A DNA stretch of 64,000 nt, taken from positions 54,762 through 118,761 of the forward strand of contig DGAZ01000047.1 of NCBI GenBank assembly GCA_002384685.1. The letters run 5' to 3'. Position numbers and translations under genes: made by a program. Positions 39,603 through 48,228 of the stretch are shown here, one piece after another. Origin of the DNA: Methylophilales bacterium UBA4017 (lineage in GTDB: Bacteria; Pseudomonadota; Gammaproteobacteria; Burkholderiales; Methylophilaceae). The notes under the pieces are model-generated. The model made no database searches. It saw only the letters and a list, made by a program, of their open reading frames with translations, and was not told where the DNA came from. Within the stretch, counting starts at the first letter, position 1; each line of letters begins with the position of its first letter.

Positions 39603-40880
39603 ATGATAGATATTAATGAATTAAGAAATGAAATAGATGGGGTAGATTTAAGATTAAGGTCCAGAGGCTTTGTATTTGACAAGGAATTGTTTGTTGAGCT
39701 GGAAAAGCAAAGAAAAGTCCACCAAATTAATGCTCAGGACCTACAAGAAAAAAGAAATGATATCTCCAAGAAAATAGGAATAGAAAAGTCCAAGGGAAAT
39801 AATGCGGAGAAGTTAATGACTGATGTGGCCCAAATTAATGAGTCACTAAAAAATCAAAATAATGCTTTATATTCTATTCAAAATAAAATCCAAGACTATT
39901 TACTTAATGTCCCTAATCTTCCTCATAAATCTGTGCCACATGGGCTTAGTGAAGCGAGTAATATGGTTGTTAAGGAGGTTGGGGATAAAAAAATTTTTGA
40001 TTTTGAGGTAAAAGATCATGTGGATTTAGGTCAGAGATTAGGCCTTGATTTTGATATGGGCAGCAAGCTATCAGGTTCTAGATTTGCGGTTATACGATCA
40101 AAGCTAGCCTTACTTCATAGGGCTCTGGGACAATTCATGCTCGATACCCACACTCAAGACCATGGCTATGAAGAATGTTACACACCTTATTTAGTGAACA
40201 ATGAGTCACTTTTAGGAACTGGGCAGCTACCAAAGTTTGAAGAAGACCTTTTTATTACAAAAAAAGGTGGTAGTGAGGATAGCCTTTATTTAATTCCAAC
40301 AGGCGAGGTGCCACTAACCAACTTTGTCCGCGACACAATTGTAGATAAAAATGATCTTCCAATGAAATTGACGGCGCTAACCCCATGTTTCAGGTCTGAA
40401 GCTGGATCATATGGTAAGGATACCAAAGGTATGATAAGGCAGCATCAATTTGATAAGGTCGAATTGGTCCAAATAACTCACCCAGACAAAAGCTATGAGG
40501 CCTTAGAGGAAATGCTGGGCCATGCAGAAAGTATCATGCAAAAACTTAATCTACCATACCGGGTAGTATCCTTATGTTCAGGTGATATGGGTTTTGGTGC
40601 TGCAAAAACTTTTGATATAGAAGTATGGGTTCCATCACAGAATTCCTACAGGGAAATCTCATCAGTTTCTAATTGTGAAGCTTTTCAGGCTAGAAGGCTT
40701 ATGGCAAGATTTCGTGATGATGACAAGAAAAATAAATATCTACACACATTGAATGGCTCTGGTGTCGCAGTTGGTAGAGCAATGGTTGCAATTATGGAAA
40801 ACTATCAATTGAAGAATGGTGATATTCAGGTCCCAGAAGTTCTAATTCCTTATATGGGCGGGGTAGAAGTTATCTCTTAA
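39603..40880 (+). CDS. serS: Seryl-tRNA synthetase
   Basis: Class II synthetase charging serine tRNAs. In 425 residues there is the N-terminal antiparallel coiled coil (about 27-105) that grips the long variable arm. Motif 2 (F-R-S-E-A-G-S-Y-G-K-D) and motif 3 (L-N-G-S-G-V-A-V-G-R) follow. It sits 5 nt after rarA. Its TAA interlocks with the rpiA stop (TTAA). Confidence 0.97.
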   Translation: MIDINELRNEIDGVDLRLRSRGFVFDKELFVELEKQRKVHQINAQDLQEKRNDISKKIGIEKSKGNNAEKLMTDVAQINESLKNQNNALYSIQNKIQDYLLNVPNLPHKSVPHGLSEASNMVVKEVGDKKIFDFEVKDHVDLGQRLGLDFDMGSKLSGSRFAVIRSKLALLHRALGQFMLDTHTQDHGYEECYTPYLVNNESLLGTGQLPKFEEDLFITKKGGSEDSLYLIPTGEVPLTNFVRDTIVDKNDLPMKLTALTPCFRSEAGSYGKDTKGMIRQHQFDKVELVQITHPDKSYEALEEMLGHAESIMQKLNLPYRVVSLCSGDMGFGAAKTFDIEVWVPSQNSYREISSVSNCEAFQARRLMARFRDDDKKNKYLHTLNGSGVAVGRAMVAIMENYQLKNGDIQVPEVLIPYMGGVEVIS

Positions 40881-41587
40881 GTGTATTCAGAGGTAATTTT
40901 TTTTATCTGACCATTATCAGCAATTAAAGCTAGCTTACTTATGCCTAAAAATAACCCATGCTCAAATACACCTGGGATGCCTGCAATTTCCATTTCTAAT
41001 TCTTTTAAGTTTGTGTAATTGAAATCGCAGTCCAAGACATAGTTTCCGTATGACGTTATTGCAAAAGCATTTTTGGTTAAATTTTCCCTCACCTCACATC
41101 CAGTTGCCAGTTTTTCAATAATATTTTTAGTTATTTTCCATGCAATTGGCGTTATTTCGATAGGAATTGGGTACTTTTCACCGATTTTAGATACCATTTT
41201 AGATTGATCGCTAATCACTATAAAGTTCTTGCTGGCTCTTGCTAAGATCTTCTCACGAATTAGATCGTAGCCTCTTCCTTTAAGCACCTCTAAATTTTCT
41301 GTGATTTCATCAGCACCATCAATATAGAGATCAATTTCGGTTATATTATCCATAGAAATATAATTCAAACCAACTGCATTAGCTTTTTCATGGCTTGCTG
41401 TTGAGCTTGCAACCACCTGAATATTAAGTGATTCACTAGAAATTTTTTTTGCTAAGCTTTCGATAAATATATTGGCCGTTGACCCAGTACCAAGCCCAAC
41501 GACAGAATTATTTTTAACATAATCTAGCGCTGCATGCGCAACTAATTCTTTATCATTCATGTTTATCCGATTATTTTGTTCATTCAT
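40877..41587 (-). CDS. rpiA: Ribose-5-phosphate isomerase A
   Basis: Interconverts ribulose-5- and ribose-5-phosphate, needed for the pentose and RuMP cycles. The 236 residues include G-L-G-T-G-S-T-A, D-G-A-D-E-I and K-G-R-G. There are two equally placed ATG starts, 41587 and 41560, because the start region is duplicated (27-bp offset). AAGGA lies about 12 nt before the first and GGA about 5 nt before the second. The usual family length (about 220) suits the second slightly better. Confidence 0.94.
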   Translation of the reverse strand: MNEQNNRINMNDKELVAHAALDYVKNNSVVGLGTGSTANIFIESLAKKISSESLNIQVVASSTASHEKANAVGLNYISMDNITEIDLYIDGADEITENLEVLKGRGYDLIREKILARASKNFIVISDQSKMVSKIGEKYPIPIEITPIAWKITKNIIEKLATGCEVRENLTKNAFAITSYGNYVLDCDFNYTNLKELEMEIAGIPGVFEHGLFLGISKLALIADNGQIKKITSEYT

Positions 41588-41593
41588 GTTTAT
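41553..41593. repeat. 27-bp-offset direct repeat over the rpiA start
   Basis: The 14-mer TCATTCATGTTTAT occurs at 41553-41566 and again at 41580-41593. Each copy holds one in-frame rpiA ATG with identical flanks. The offset is nine codons, so both starts read the same frame. Confidence 0.8.
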
Positions 41594-41634
41594 AATACTT
41601 CCTTGATTTTAGATAGCAATCGATGTGAGCGTCT

Positions 41635-44600
41635 TTGGCAAAAGATATTTCAGAAAATGATTTCCATATTAATTCTAATACCTCTCAAAGCATCGAGATT
41701 GGTAGGATATTCTACGACTTCCTAAGTAAAAATGGCAAGTCGTTAAATATCTTTACTGCCAGTGTCTTCGACTCGATTAGGCTTAAGGAAGAGATTTCAT
41801 GGTTTTATCCAAAGCTAAGGGTGAACCACTTCCCGGACTGGGAAACTCTTCCTTACGATCAGATATCTCCACACCCCGATCTTACGTCTGAGCGCCTGTT
41901 AACGCTCTACCAAATGACTCAAAAAGAATTTGATATCAATCTACTCCCATTAACGACGTCCCTCCATCTTTTGCCCCCACGGTCCTATATAGAAAAATTT
42001 AGTTTTAACTTTAAGACTGGACAGGATGTCGATATCCATTTATTTAAAAGTAGACTTGTTGACAATGGATACTTTTACGTAGAAAAAGTTATGAATCCAG
42101 GAGAGTTTGCAATGAGGGGAGGGATTGTTGATCTTTACCCTATGGGGTCTATAGTGCCTTACCGAATTGATTTTTTTGATAATGAAATTGATTCAATAAG
42201 AACTTTTGACGTAGATACACAGCGCAGTTTGTACCCTACAAACAAAATAAAATTACTCCCTGCAAGAGAGTGCCCTTTAGACGAATCTGGAGTAAGCACA
42301 TTCAGAAATAATTATCGAGAAAGATTTGAAGGTGATTTATCTAAGGCAAAGCTTTATAAGAGTATTAGCAAGGGAATTCCTTTTGCAGGAATGGAATGGT
42401 ACCTCCCTTTATTTTTTGGAGAAACTAACTCAATATTTGATTATATAGACCCAACTGATGCAGTCCTGCAGCTCGGCGATGTCTCTAAGGCGGCGAACGA
42501 ATATTGGTCTGAAACAGAAAGCCGCTTCCGTTTATATGCATACGATGCTGAGAGACCAATACTAAACCCCAAAGACTTCCTTTTACAGCCTGATCTATTT
42601 TTTAAGACGATCAAGAATTATGAGGAGGTCAAGAAAACCAAAGGTTTCTTAAAAGCTGTTGATGATATTGCTATTGAAAGAAATACTTCGCCACCATTAC
42701 AAAAGCTAATAAAGTTAATAGAAAAAAATCAAAGAAGGCTTTTAATTTGTTCGGAAGGTTTAGGTAGAAGAGAGTCGCTATCTGATTTACTTAAACAGTC
42801 TGGTATTAGTTTTAGTATAGTTGAAAGTTGGAATGACTTTATCTCATCAGGGGATAATGTTTGCCTCATATCTAGCCCATTGCACAACGGATTCACGACC
42901 ACCGATTATCTTATTATTACTGAGAATGAGATTTTCCCAAATTTTGTTAGGCAGATAAAAAAAACCAAGCGAAATAAAAGTTTTAACAATGAAGGTATTG
43001 TTAAAGACCTTACTGAGCTTGGTATTGGGGACCCAGTCGTCCACGAGCAACATGGGGTTGGTAGATACCAAGGTTTAGTTGATTTAGATTATGGCGACGG
43101 AATGACAGAATTTTTAGTCTTACATTACGACAGAGATGATAAATTATATGTTCCCGTATCTCAGCTTCATTTGATTTCAAGGTATTCAGGTGGGCCTTAT
43201 GAAACGGCGCCAATTCATAAGTTAGGAAGTGGTTCTTGGGAAAAAGCTAAGAAAAAAGCATTACTTCAGATTCATGATACTGCGGCAGAGCTTTTAGACC
43301 TTTATGCTAAAAGATCGTTGCAGAAGGGGTATAGCTCAAAAATAAATCTCAATGACTATAACTCATTTGTTGAGGGGTTTCCTTTTGAAGAAACAGTGGA
43401 TCAAAAAGAGACTATAGAGCGCGTAATAGAAGACATGGAGTCCGGAAAGCCTATGGACCGACTTGTTTGTGGTGATGTGGGTTTCGGTAAAACTGAGGTA
43501 GCCCTAAGAGCTGCATTTATTTCAGCCTTAAATAGTAAGCAAGTTATTGTTTTGGTACCTACAACACTCTTGGCTGAGCAACATTTTAATAATTTTAGTG
43601 ATCGCTTTGCAAGATGGCCAATAAAAATAGAAGAGATATCAAGGTTTAAGTCAAAAAAACAGCAGGCTGAAACTCTAAAAAATCTTCAGGAGGGAAAGGT
43701 AGACATTATTATAGGAACTCATCGCCTTCTTCAGCCTGATATTAAATTTAAAGATCTTGGTCTGGTTATTATTGATGAGGAACATAGATTCGGAGTTAGA
43801 CAAAAAGAAAAGCTCAAGGCTTTTAGAAGAAATATTGATGTTCTAGCATTAACTGCAACCCCAATACCAAGGACACTATCTATGGCAATGGAGGGCCTAA
43901 GAGAATTCTCAATCATTTCAACCCCACCTCAAAAACGGTTATCAATAAAAACATTTGTGGTAAATGCTAGCCAAGGAATAATCAAGGAGGCAGTATCAAG
44001 GGAGTTTAATAGGGGTGGCCAAGTGTACTTTCTTCACAATGAAGTGAACACAATTGAGTCAATGCGTGAAAAGTTATCCAAATTGTTACCTGAAGCCAGA
44101 ATTGGAGTTGCTCATGGCCAACTCCAAGAAAAAGAGTTGGAGCATGTAATGCAAGACTTTCACCAGCAAAGAATTAATGTGCTTCTATGCTCAACCATCA
44201 TTGAGACCGGGATCGATATCCCAACAGCAAATACGATAATTATGAATCGGGCTGATAAGTTTGGATTAGCTCAGCTTCACCAGCTTCGAGGGAGGGTGGG
44301 AAGGTCTCATCATCAAGCCTATGCTTATTTATTAGTCGACGAGGATAGAAAGCTGACATCTAATGCTAAAAAACGTCTTGAAGCCATTCAGCTAATGGAA
44401 GATCTTGGGGCTGGATACCATCTTGCTATGCATGATCTAGAGATACGTGGGGCAGGGGAGCTGTTGGGTGACAACCAAAGTGGGCAGATGCATGAGATTG
44501 GGTTTAGTTTATATATGGACATGCTAAACCATGCCATTAAACAGCTTAAAAAAGGAGAAAAGCTTGATCTTGAAGCGCCTATAACCTCAAACAAAGAGAT

Positions 44601-45024
44601 TAATATCCATACCCCGACAATACTTACCCAAACCTACTGTCCAAACACAAATGAAAGGCTAATAATTTACAAAAGATTTTCAAGTTGTAAGACGCGCATA
44701 GAATTGAAAGACCTTAAGGAGGAGCTCATTGATAGGTTTGGTTTGATGCCAGAACAGACAAAAAATTTAGTGTTATTCCATGAGCTAAGAATCGATATTG
44801 CATCTACTGATGTGCTTAAAATTGATTCAGGGAAGTCGATTACAGAGATCACTTTTAAGAAGGGTACAAATATTGACCCGATCCAAATTATAGATCTATT
44901 ACAAAGTGATCGTCGTTTTAAAATGAACGGACCTGATAGGATTAAGATTTCTGCCTCTATTGATGATCCTTTTGAAAGAGTGGCATTCATTGTTGATACA
45001 TTAGATAAATTAAAGACGAATTAA
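41635..45024 (+). CDS. mfd: Transcription-repair coupling factor Mfd
   Basis: Removes RNA polymerase stalled at lesions and recruits UvrA. The 1129 residues are near the usual 1150. The order is a UvrB-like N-terminal part, the polymerase-interaction domain beginning D-P-V-V-H-E-Q-H-G-V-G-R-Y-x-G, and RecG-like helicase motifs (G-D-V-G-F-G-K-T, D-E-E-H-R-F-G, T-A-T-P-I-P-R-T). A TRCF C-terminal domain follows. The start is TTG at 41635 without a clear ribosome site. The last 15 bp overlap the convergent addA-like gene. Confidence 0.97.
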   Translation: MAKDISENDFHINSNTSQSIEIGRIFYDFLSKNGKSLNIFTASVFDSIRLKEEISWFYPKLRVNHFPDWETLPYDQISPHPDLTSERLLTLYQMTQKEFDINLLPLTTSLHLLPPRSYIEKFSFNFKTGQDVDIHLFKSRLVDNGYFYVEKVMNPGEFAMRGGIVDLYPMGSIVPYRIDFFDNEIDSIRTFDVDTQRSLYPTNKIKLLPARECPLDESGVSTFRNNYRERFEGDLSKAKLYKSISKGIPFAGMEWYLPLFFGETNSIFDYIDPTDAVLQLGDVSKAANEYWSETESRFRLYAYDAERPILNPKDFLLQPDLFFKTIKNYEEVKKTKGFLKAVDDIAIERNTSPPLQKLIKLIEKNQRRLLICSEGLGRRESLSDLLKQSGISFSIVESWNDFISSGDNVCLISSPLHNGFTTTDYLIITENEIFPNFVRQIKKTKRNKSFNNEGIVKDLTELGIGDPVVHEQHGVGRYQGLVDLDYGDGMTEFLVLHYDRDDKLYVPVSQLHLISRYSGGPYETAPIHKLGSGSWEKAKKKALLQIHDTAAELLDLYAKRSLQKGYSSKINLNDYNSFVEGFPFEETVDQKETIERVIEDMESGKPMDRLVCGDVGFGKTEVALRAAFISALNSKQVIVLVPTTLLAEQHFNNFSDRFARWPIKIEEISRFKSKKQQAETLKNLQEGKVDIIIGTHRLLQPDIKFKDLGLVIIDEEHRFGVRQKEKLKAFRRNIDVLALTATPIPRTLSMAMEGLREFSIISTPPQKRLSIKTFVVNASQGIIKEAVSREFNRGGQVYFLHNEVNTIESMREKLSKLLPEARIGVAHGQLQEKELEHVMQDFHQQRINVLLCSTIIETGIDIPTANTIIMNRADKFGLAQLHQLRGRVGRSHHQAYAYLLVDEDRKLTSNAKKRLEAIQLMEDLGAGYHLAMHDLEIRGAGELLGDNQSGQMHEIGFSLYMDMLNHAIKQLKKGEKLDLEAPITSNKEINIHTPTILTQTYCPNTNERLIIYKRFSSCKTRIELKDLKEELIDRFGLMPEQTKNLVLFHELRIDIASTDVLKIDSGKSITEITFKKGTNIDPIQIIDLLQSDRRFKMNGPDRIKISASIDDPFERVAFIVDTLDKLKTN

Positions 45025-48000
45025 TTTACCCTGGGGTGCAAAATAGATAGCTTTTATTACAGGGTATTTATCATCAAAAAGAGACTCATAAATATTCAGC
45101 TGTCGGAGATGTTTTTTTGCTTCAATACTTAGGTCCTTGTCGCCAAATAAAACCTTATAATCGATTATCCATCTTGTATTGTTATGTATAAAAGTTCTGT
45201 CCGGTATGCGAATTTCAAAATCATCTCCTAGCATAACTATGTGTTTAAGTTCGAATTGGTCGTCTTCATGGACTTGATAAATCCATTGGCCATCCTTGCT
45301 GTTGCAAAGAGCACTAAGAGATTTTTTTATGATACTTACAGCCATTACATTTTGCTCATTTTTGTAACCCTTCTTTTCAAACAAGTCTATAATATAATCT
45401 AACTTATTACTTAATATATATTCTATATCTAATTGTTTCTTAATAATTAATTTAAAATAATTATGTATAATATTACCAGTAAATGTATAGACATCCTCAT
45501 TAGTTATTTTAAGGACTTGATCGTTAATTTTAACCGAAGCATCAGTCTTTTCTACATGCAGTGTCGTGAAATGATTACTTTTTATGCGCCTTAGTTTTGG
45601 TTCATATGATTCGTAATTACTAAGCCCCTTAGTCATTTTTTTTTGAATATCAATAAAATTCCATTGATTAGAATCTTTAATAATTGGCCCTAGAATGTTT
45701 AACAAGCTATTGGAGTGTGCGTTGAATTCTCCATTTTTAGTTGGCTTTATTGTACCAATCAAATGGCAATCCTCTTTCGCTCTACTGATACCTACGTAGA
45801 GGAGTCTCACCCATTCATTTTTAAGCCTTAACGTCTCCTTAGATCGCTGGTAATCATAAAGGTTGTCTTCGTCTGGGTTATAGTTATTAAGAGATAAAAT
45901 ACCATTATCTACAGCGACTATGGAATGTTCGTTGACATTAAGTTGTTGGCTTAGACCGGGAATAATGACAGTGTTAAACTCTAAGCCTTTTGCTTTATGA
46001 ATAGTCATAAACTTAATTTCTTTATTTACTTTTTCAATGGATTGGCTGCTTGTATGTAATCGCTCTACTAGCCTAGTTAATTGCTCAAAGTCGATTGAAA
46101 GTGGTGTGCTTGATTTGTCAATACTATCAAGAAATATGTCAATGTAATCAATATCATCAGGATCCAATAATAGGCCGTCTCCACGCAATTGCCTCCAAAT
46201 GGATTCAATAAAAAATCTATGAGAAACTCTTCCACGAATATCTATATGGTTATTAATCACCCCTCTTAGAAAGCCAAGCCTTACTGCTCCATCCTTTGAC
46301 AAATTACAGAATATCTTTGGATCATTAATGGCTTCCCATGCAGTCATCTGTTGGTTATCTTCAAATAGGGTACACAGGTCTGCAAGAGTGAGGCCACACC
46401 ATGGCGCCCTTAAGGTAGCTACCCAGCTTATCTTGTCGCTTAAATTGTAAAGCGCTTTTGTAAGGGAAAAAATATCCTGAAAGGACTGTTTGTCTTGAAG
46501 CTCATCAATCTCGGTTGTGACTAATTTAAAGCCTTCAGGAATTCCTTTACGTTTAAATAATGTTAGGATTCCTCTTAAGTGGGATCGGTATGGAGCAATA
46601 ACAGCAATAGAGTATTCAGAATCCTTTTCATTTGATTTTTCCTTACATATATTAATTATAAGATCGTATACGTAAGCGGCTTCATTATGTTTGCTGGTAA
46701 ACGATCTTTTCCCATCATCATTTAGCAAATGGAATCTAATGCCATCTCCACTTTCCAGCTTGTTAGGATCAGATTCGCAAGCGTTATATTGTATTAAACC
46801 CTTATCATTGCAATCTTCTGCTCCAAATGCCTTCCTGTATTCAGAGTTTAGCCAATCACAAATTTTTTTGCTTGAGCGAAAGTTAACCTTAAGTTTACGA
46901 CTTATAGGTTTAAGATCTCCTATCCCATTATTTTGTAGATCGTTAAACAGTCTTACCTCAGCTTTCCTAAACCTATAAATAGATTGCATAGGATCACCAA
47001 CAGCAAAAAATGATTTTTTTGGATTTCCTGAAAAGTTATCAGTAAGCTTTTTTATAAATTTAACTTGGGATTCATTTGTGTCCTGGTATTCATCAATCAG
47101 AATATGAGAGACCTGATTATCCAATAGCTCAGCCACCGATGTTTGATCTAATGTAGCGTTTGCATATCTTAGAGCTTGAGTGAAATCCATTGTTTTAGTA
47201 ATTAGAAATAGTTTTGATAGATTGGTATCTAAGCTGTAGAGTAGGGATGCTATTTTAGGTGCTATAGCAGGAAAAATATCCGCAATTTTTTCCACATCTA
47301 TTACATTAGAAATACTATTTAAATCCTTGAATGTATTGTACTTATTTTTAATTATTTTTTTTAATTTAGCGCTGTGAATATTGCTTTCTTCATCACCAGA
47401 AAATCCTAATTTACTTCCAAATATTGTCCTAACAGAACCGGTGGTGGTAAGTGCCAACCTTCCTAATTCAAGCCAAAATTTAATGTTATTGGGCTTGTAC
47501 AGAAATGGCTTTTTTAAGGATACCGTTTGTGTGTAAATTAGGATACTTTCAATTTCCCTAAGTTCATCAACAGAAAATGCATTACTAAATTTATCAATAT
47601 GTGGTTTTAGTTCAAGCTGGTAATAGTCGTAGGTCTTTTGTTCTATTGTTGAAATATCTGACACCTTGTAATCAGCTACTAGATCAATCCATTGATCTCT
47701 TTTGTCAAGAAGATTGAATAAGTGACTTTTTATTTTGTGTGTGTCGTAGTTTAGGAAACTAATTAATTCTTTTTGCTCGTTTGCCATGCCTAGAATCGTT
47801 GCCGACACTGCTTGCTCATAAAGATCCCTTGGATCTTCAGTAATATTTGCAAGAAATGCATTGCTAAGAATAGGAGCCCTCCGAATTATTTTAGATGCAA
47901 GGCTGTCAATAGTCATTATATCTAGGCTTTCTATAATGTTCACATCCCACCCATGATCACTGGCATTCCTTGTAATTTTTTCTACTAATTCCCTATGTCT

Positions 48001-48228
48001 CGAATCATTCATTGCATTTATTAGCCTAGAACGCATCTCTGCTGCAGCTTTTTTGGTGAATGTAATAGCTACAATTTCATTAGGTTTTTCAACAATTCCT
48101 AGCAACTTAAGAATTCGCATTACAAGTAATGTTGTTTTTCCTGAGCCAGCAGGGGCGTCTACTACAAATGAATAACGGGGGTCTGTTACCTCTTCTCTTA
48201 CCAAATGATCTGAAAGTTGTTCAGACAT
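45010..48228 (-). CDS. addA: UvrD/AddA-type helicase-exonuclease
   Basis: Superfamily 1 helicase of 1072 residues, probably the ATPase subunit of an AddAB double-strand-break resection complex that replaces RecBCD. Walker A A-G-S-G-K-T-T is near residue 27. D-E-Y-Q-D-T-N (motif II), G-D-P-M-Q-S-I-Y-R-F-R (III), and T-I-H-K-A-K-G-L-E-F follow, with a C-terminal RecB-like nuclease fold (I-D-Y-K). I start at the ATG at 48228 (M-S-E-Q-L-S-D); earlier starts lie deep inside the upstream addB-like gene, which it overlaps by 8 bp. Confidence 0.9.
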   Translation of the reverse strand: MSEQLSDHLVREEVTDPRYSFVVDAPAGSGKTTLLVMRILKLLGIVEKPNEIVAITFTKKAAAEMRSRLINAMNDSRHRELVEKITRNASDHGWDVNIIESLDIMTIDSLASKIIRRAPILSNAFLANITEDPRDLYEQAVSATILGMANEQKELISFLNYDTHKIKSHLFNLLDKRDQWIDLVADYKVSDISTIEQKTYDYYQLELKPHIDKFSNAFSVDELREIESILIYTQTVSLKKPFLYKPNNIKFWLELGRLALTTTGSVRTIFGSKLGFSGDEESNIHSAKLKKIIKNKYNTFKDLNSISNVIDVEKIADIFPAIAPKIASLLYSLDTNLSKLFLITKTMDFTQALRYANATLDQTSVAELLDNQVSHILIDEYQDTNESQVKFIKKLTDNFSGNPKKSFFAVGDPMQSIYRFRKAEVRLFNDLQNNGIGDLKPISRKLKVNFRSSKKICDWLNSEYRKAFGAEDCNDKGLIQYNACESDPNKLESGDGIRFHLLNDDGKRSFTSKHNEAAYVYDLIINICKEKSNEKDSEYSIAVIAPYRSHLRGILTLFKRKGIPEGFKLVTTEIDELQDKQSFQDIFSLTKALYNLSDKISWVATLRAPWCGLTLADLCTLFEDNQQMTAWEAINDPKIFCNLSKDGAVRLGFLRGVINNHIDIRGRVSHRFFIESIWRQLRGDGLLLDPDDIDYIDIFLDSIDKSSTPLSIDFEQLTRLVERLHTSSQSIEKVNKEIKFMTIHKAKGLEFNTVIIPGLSQQLNVNEHSIVAVDNGILSLNNYNPDEDNLYDYQRSKETLRLKNEWVRLLYVGISRAKEDCHLIGTIKPTKNGEFNAHSNSLLNILGPIIKDSNQWNFIDIQKKMTKGLSNYESYEPKLRRIKSNHFTTLHVEKTDASVKINDQVLKITNEDVYTFTGNIIHNYFKLIIKKQLDIEYILSNKLDYIIDLFEKKGYKNEQNVMAVSIIKKSLSALCNSKDGQWIYQVHEDDQFELKHIVMLGDDFEIRIPDRTFIHNNTRWIIDYKVLFGDKDLSIEAKKHLRQLNIYESLFDDKYPVIKAIYFAPQGKLIRL

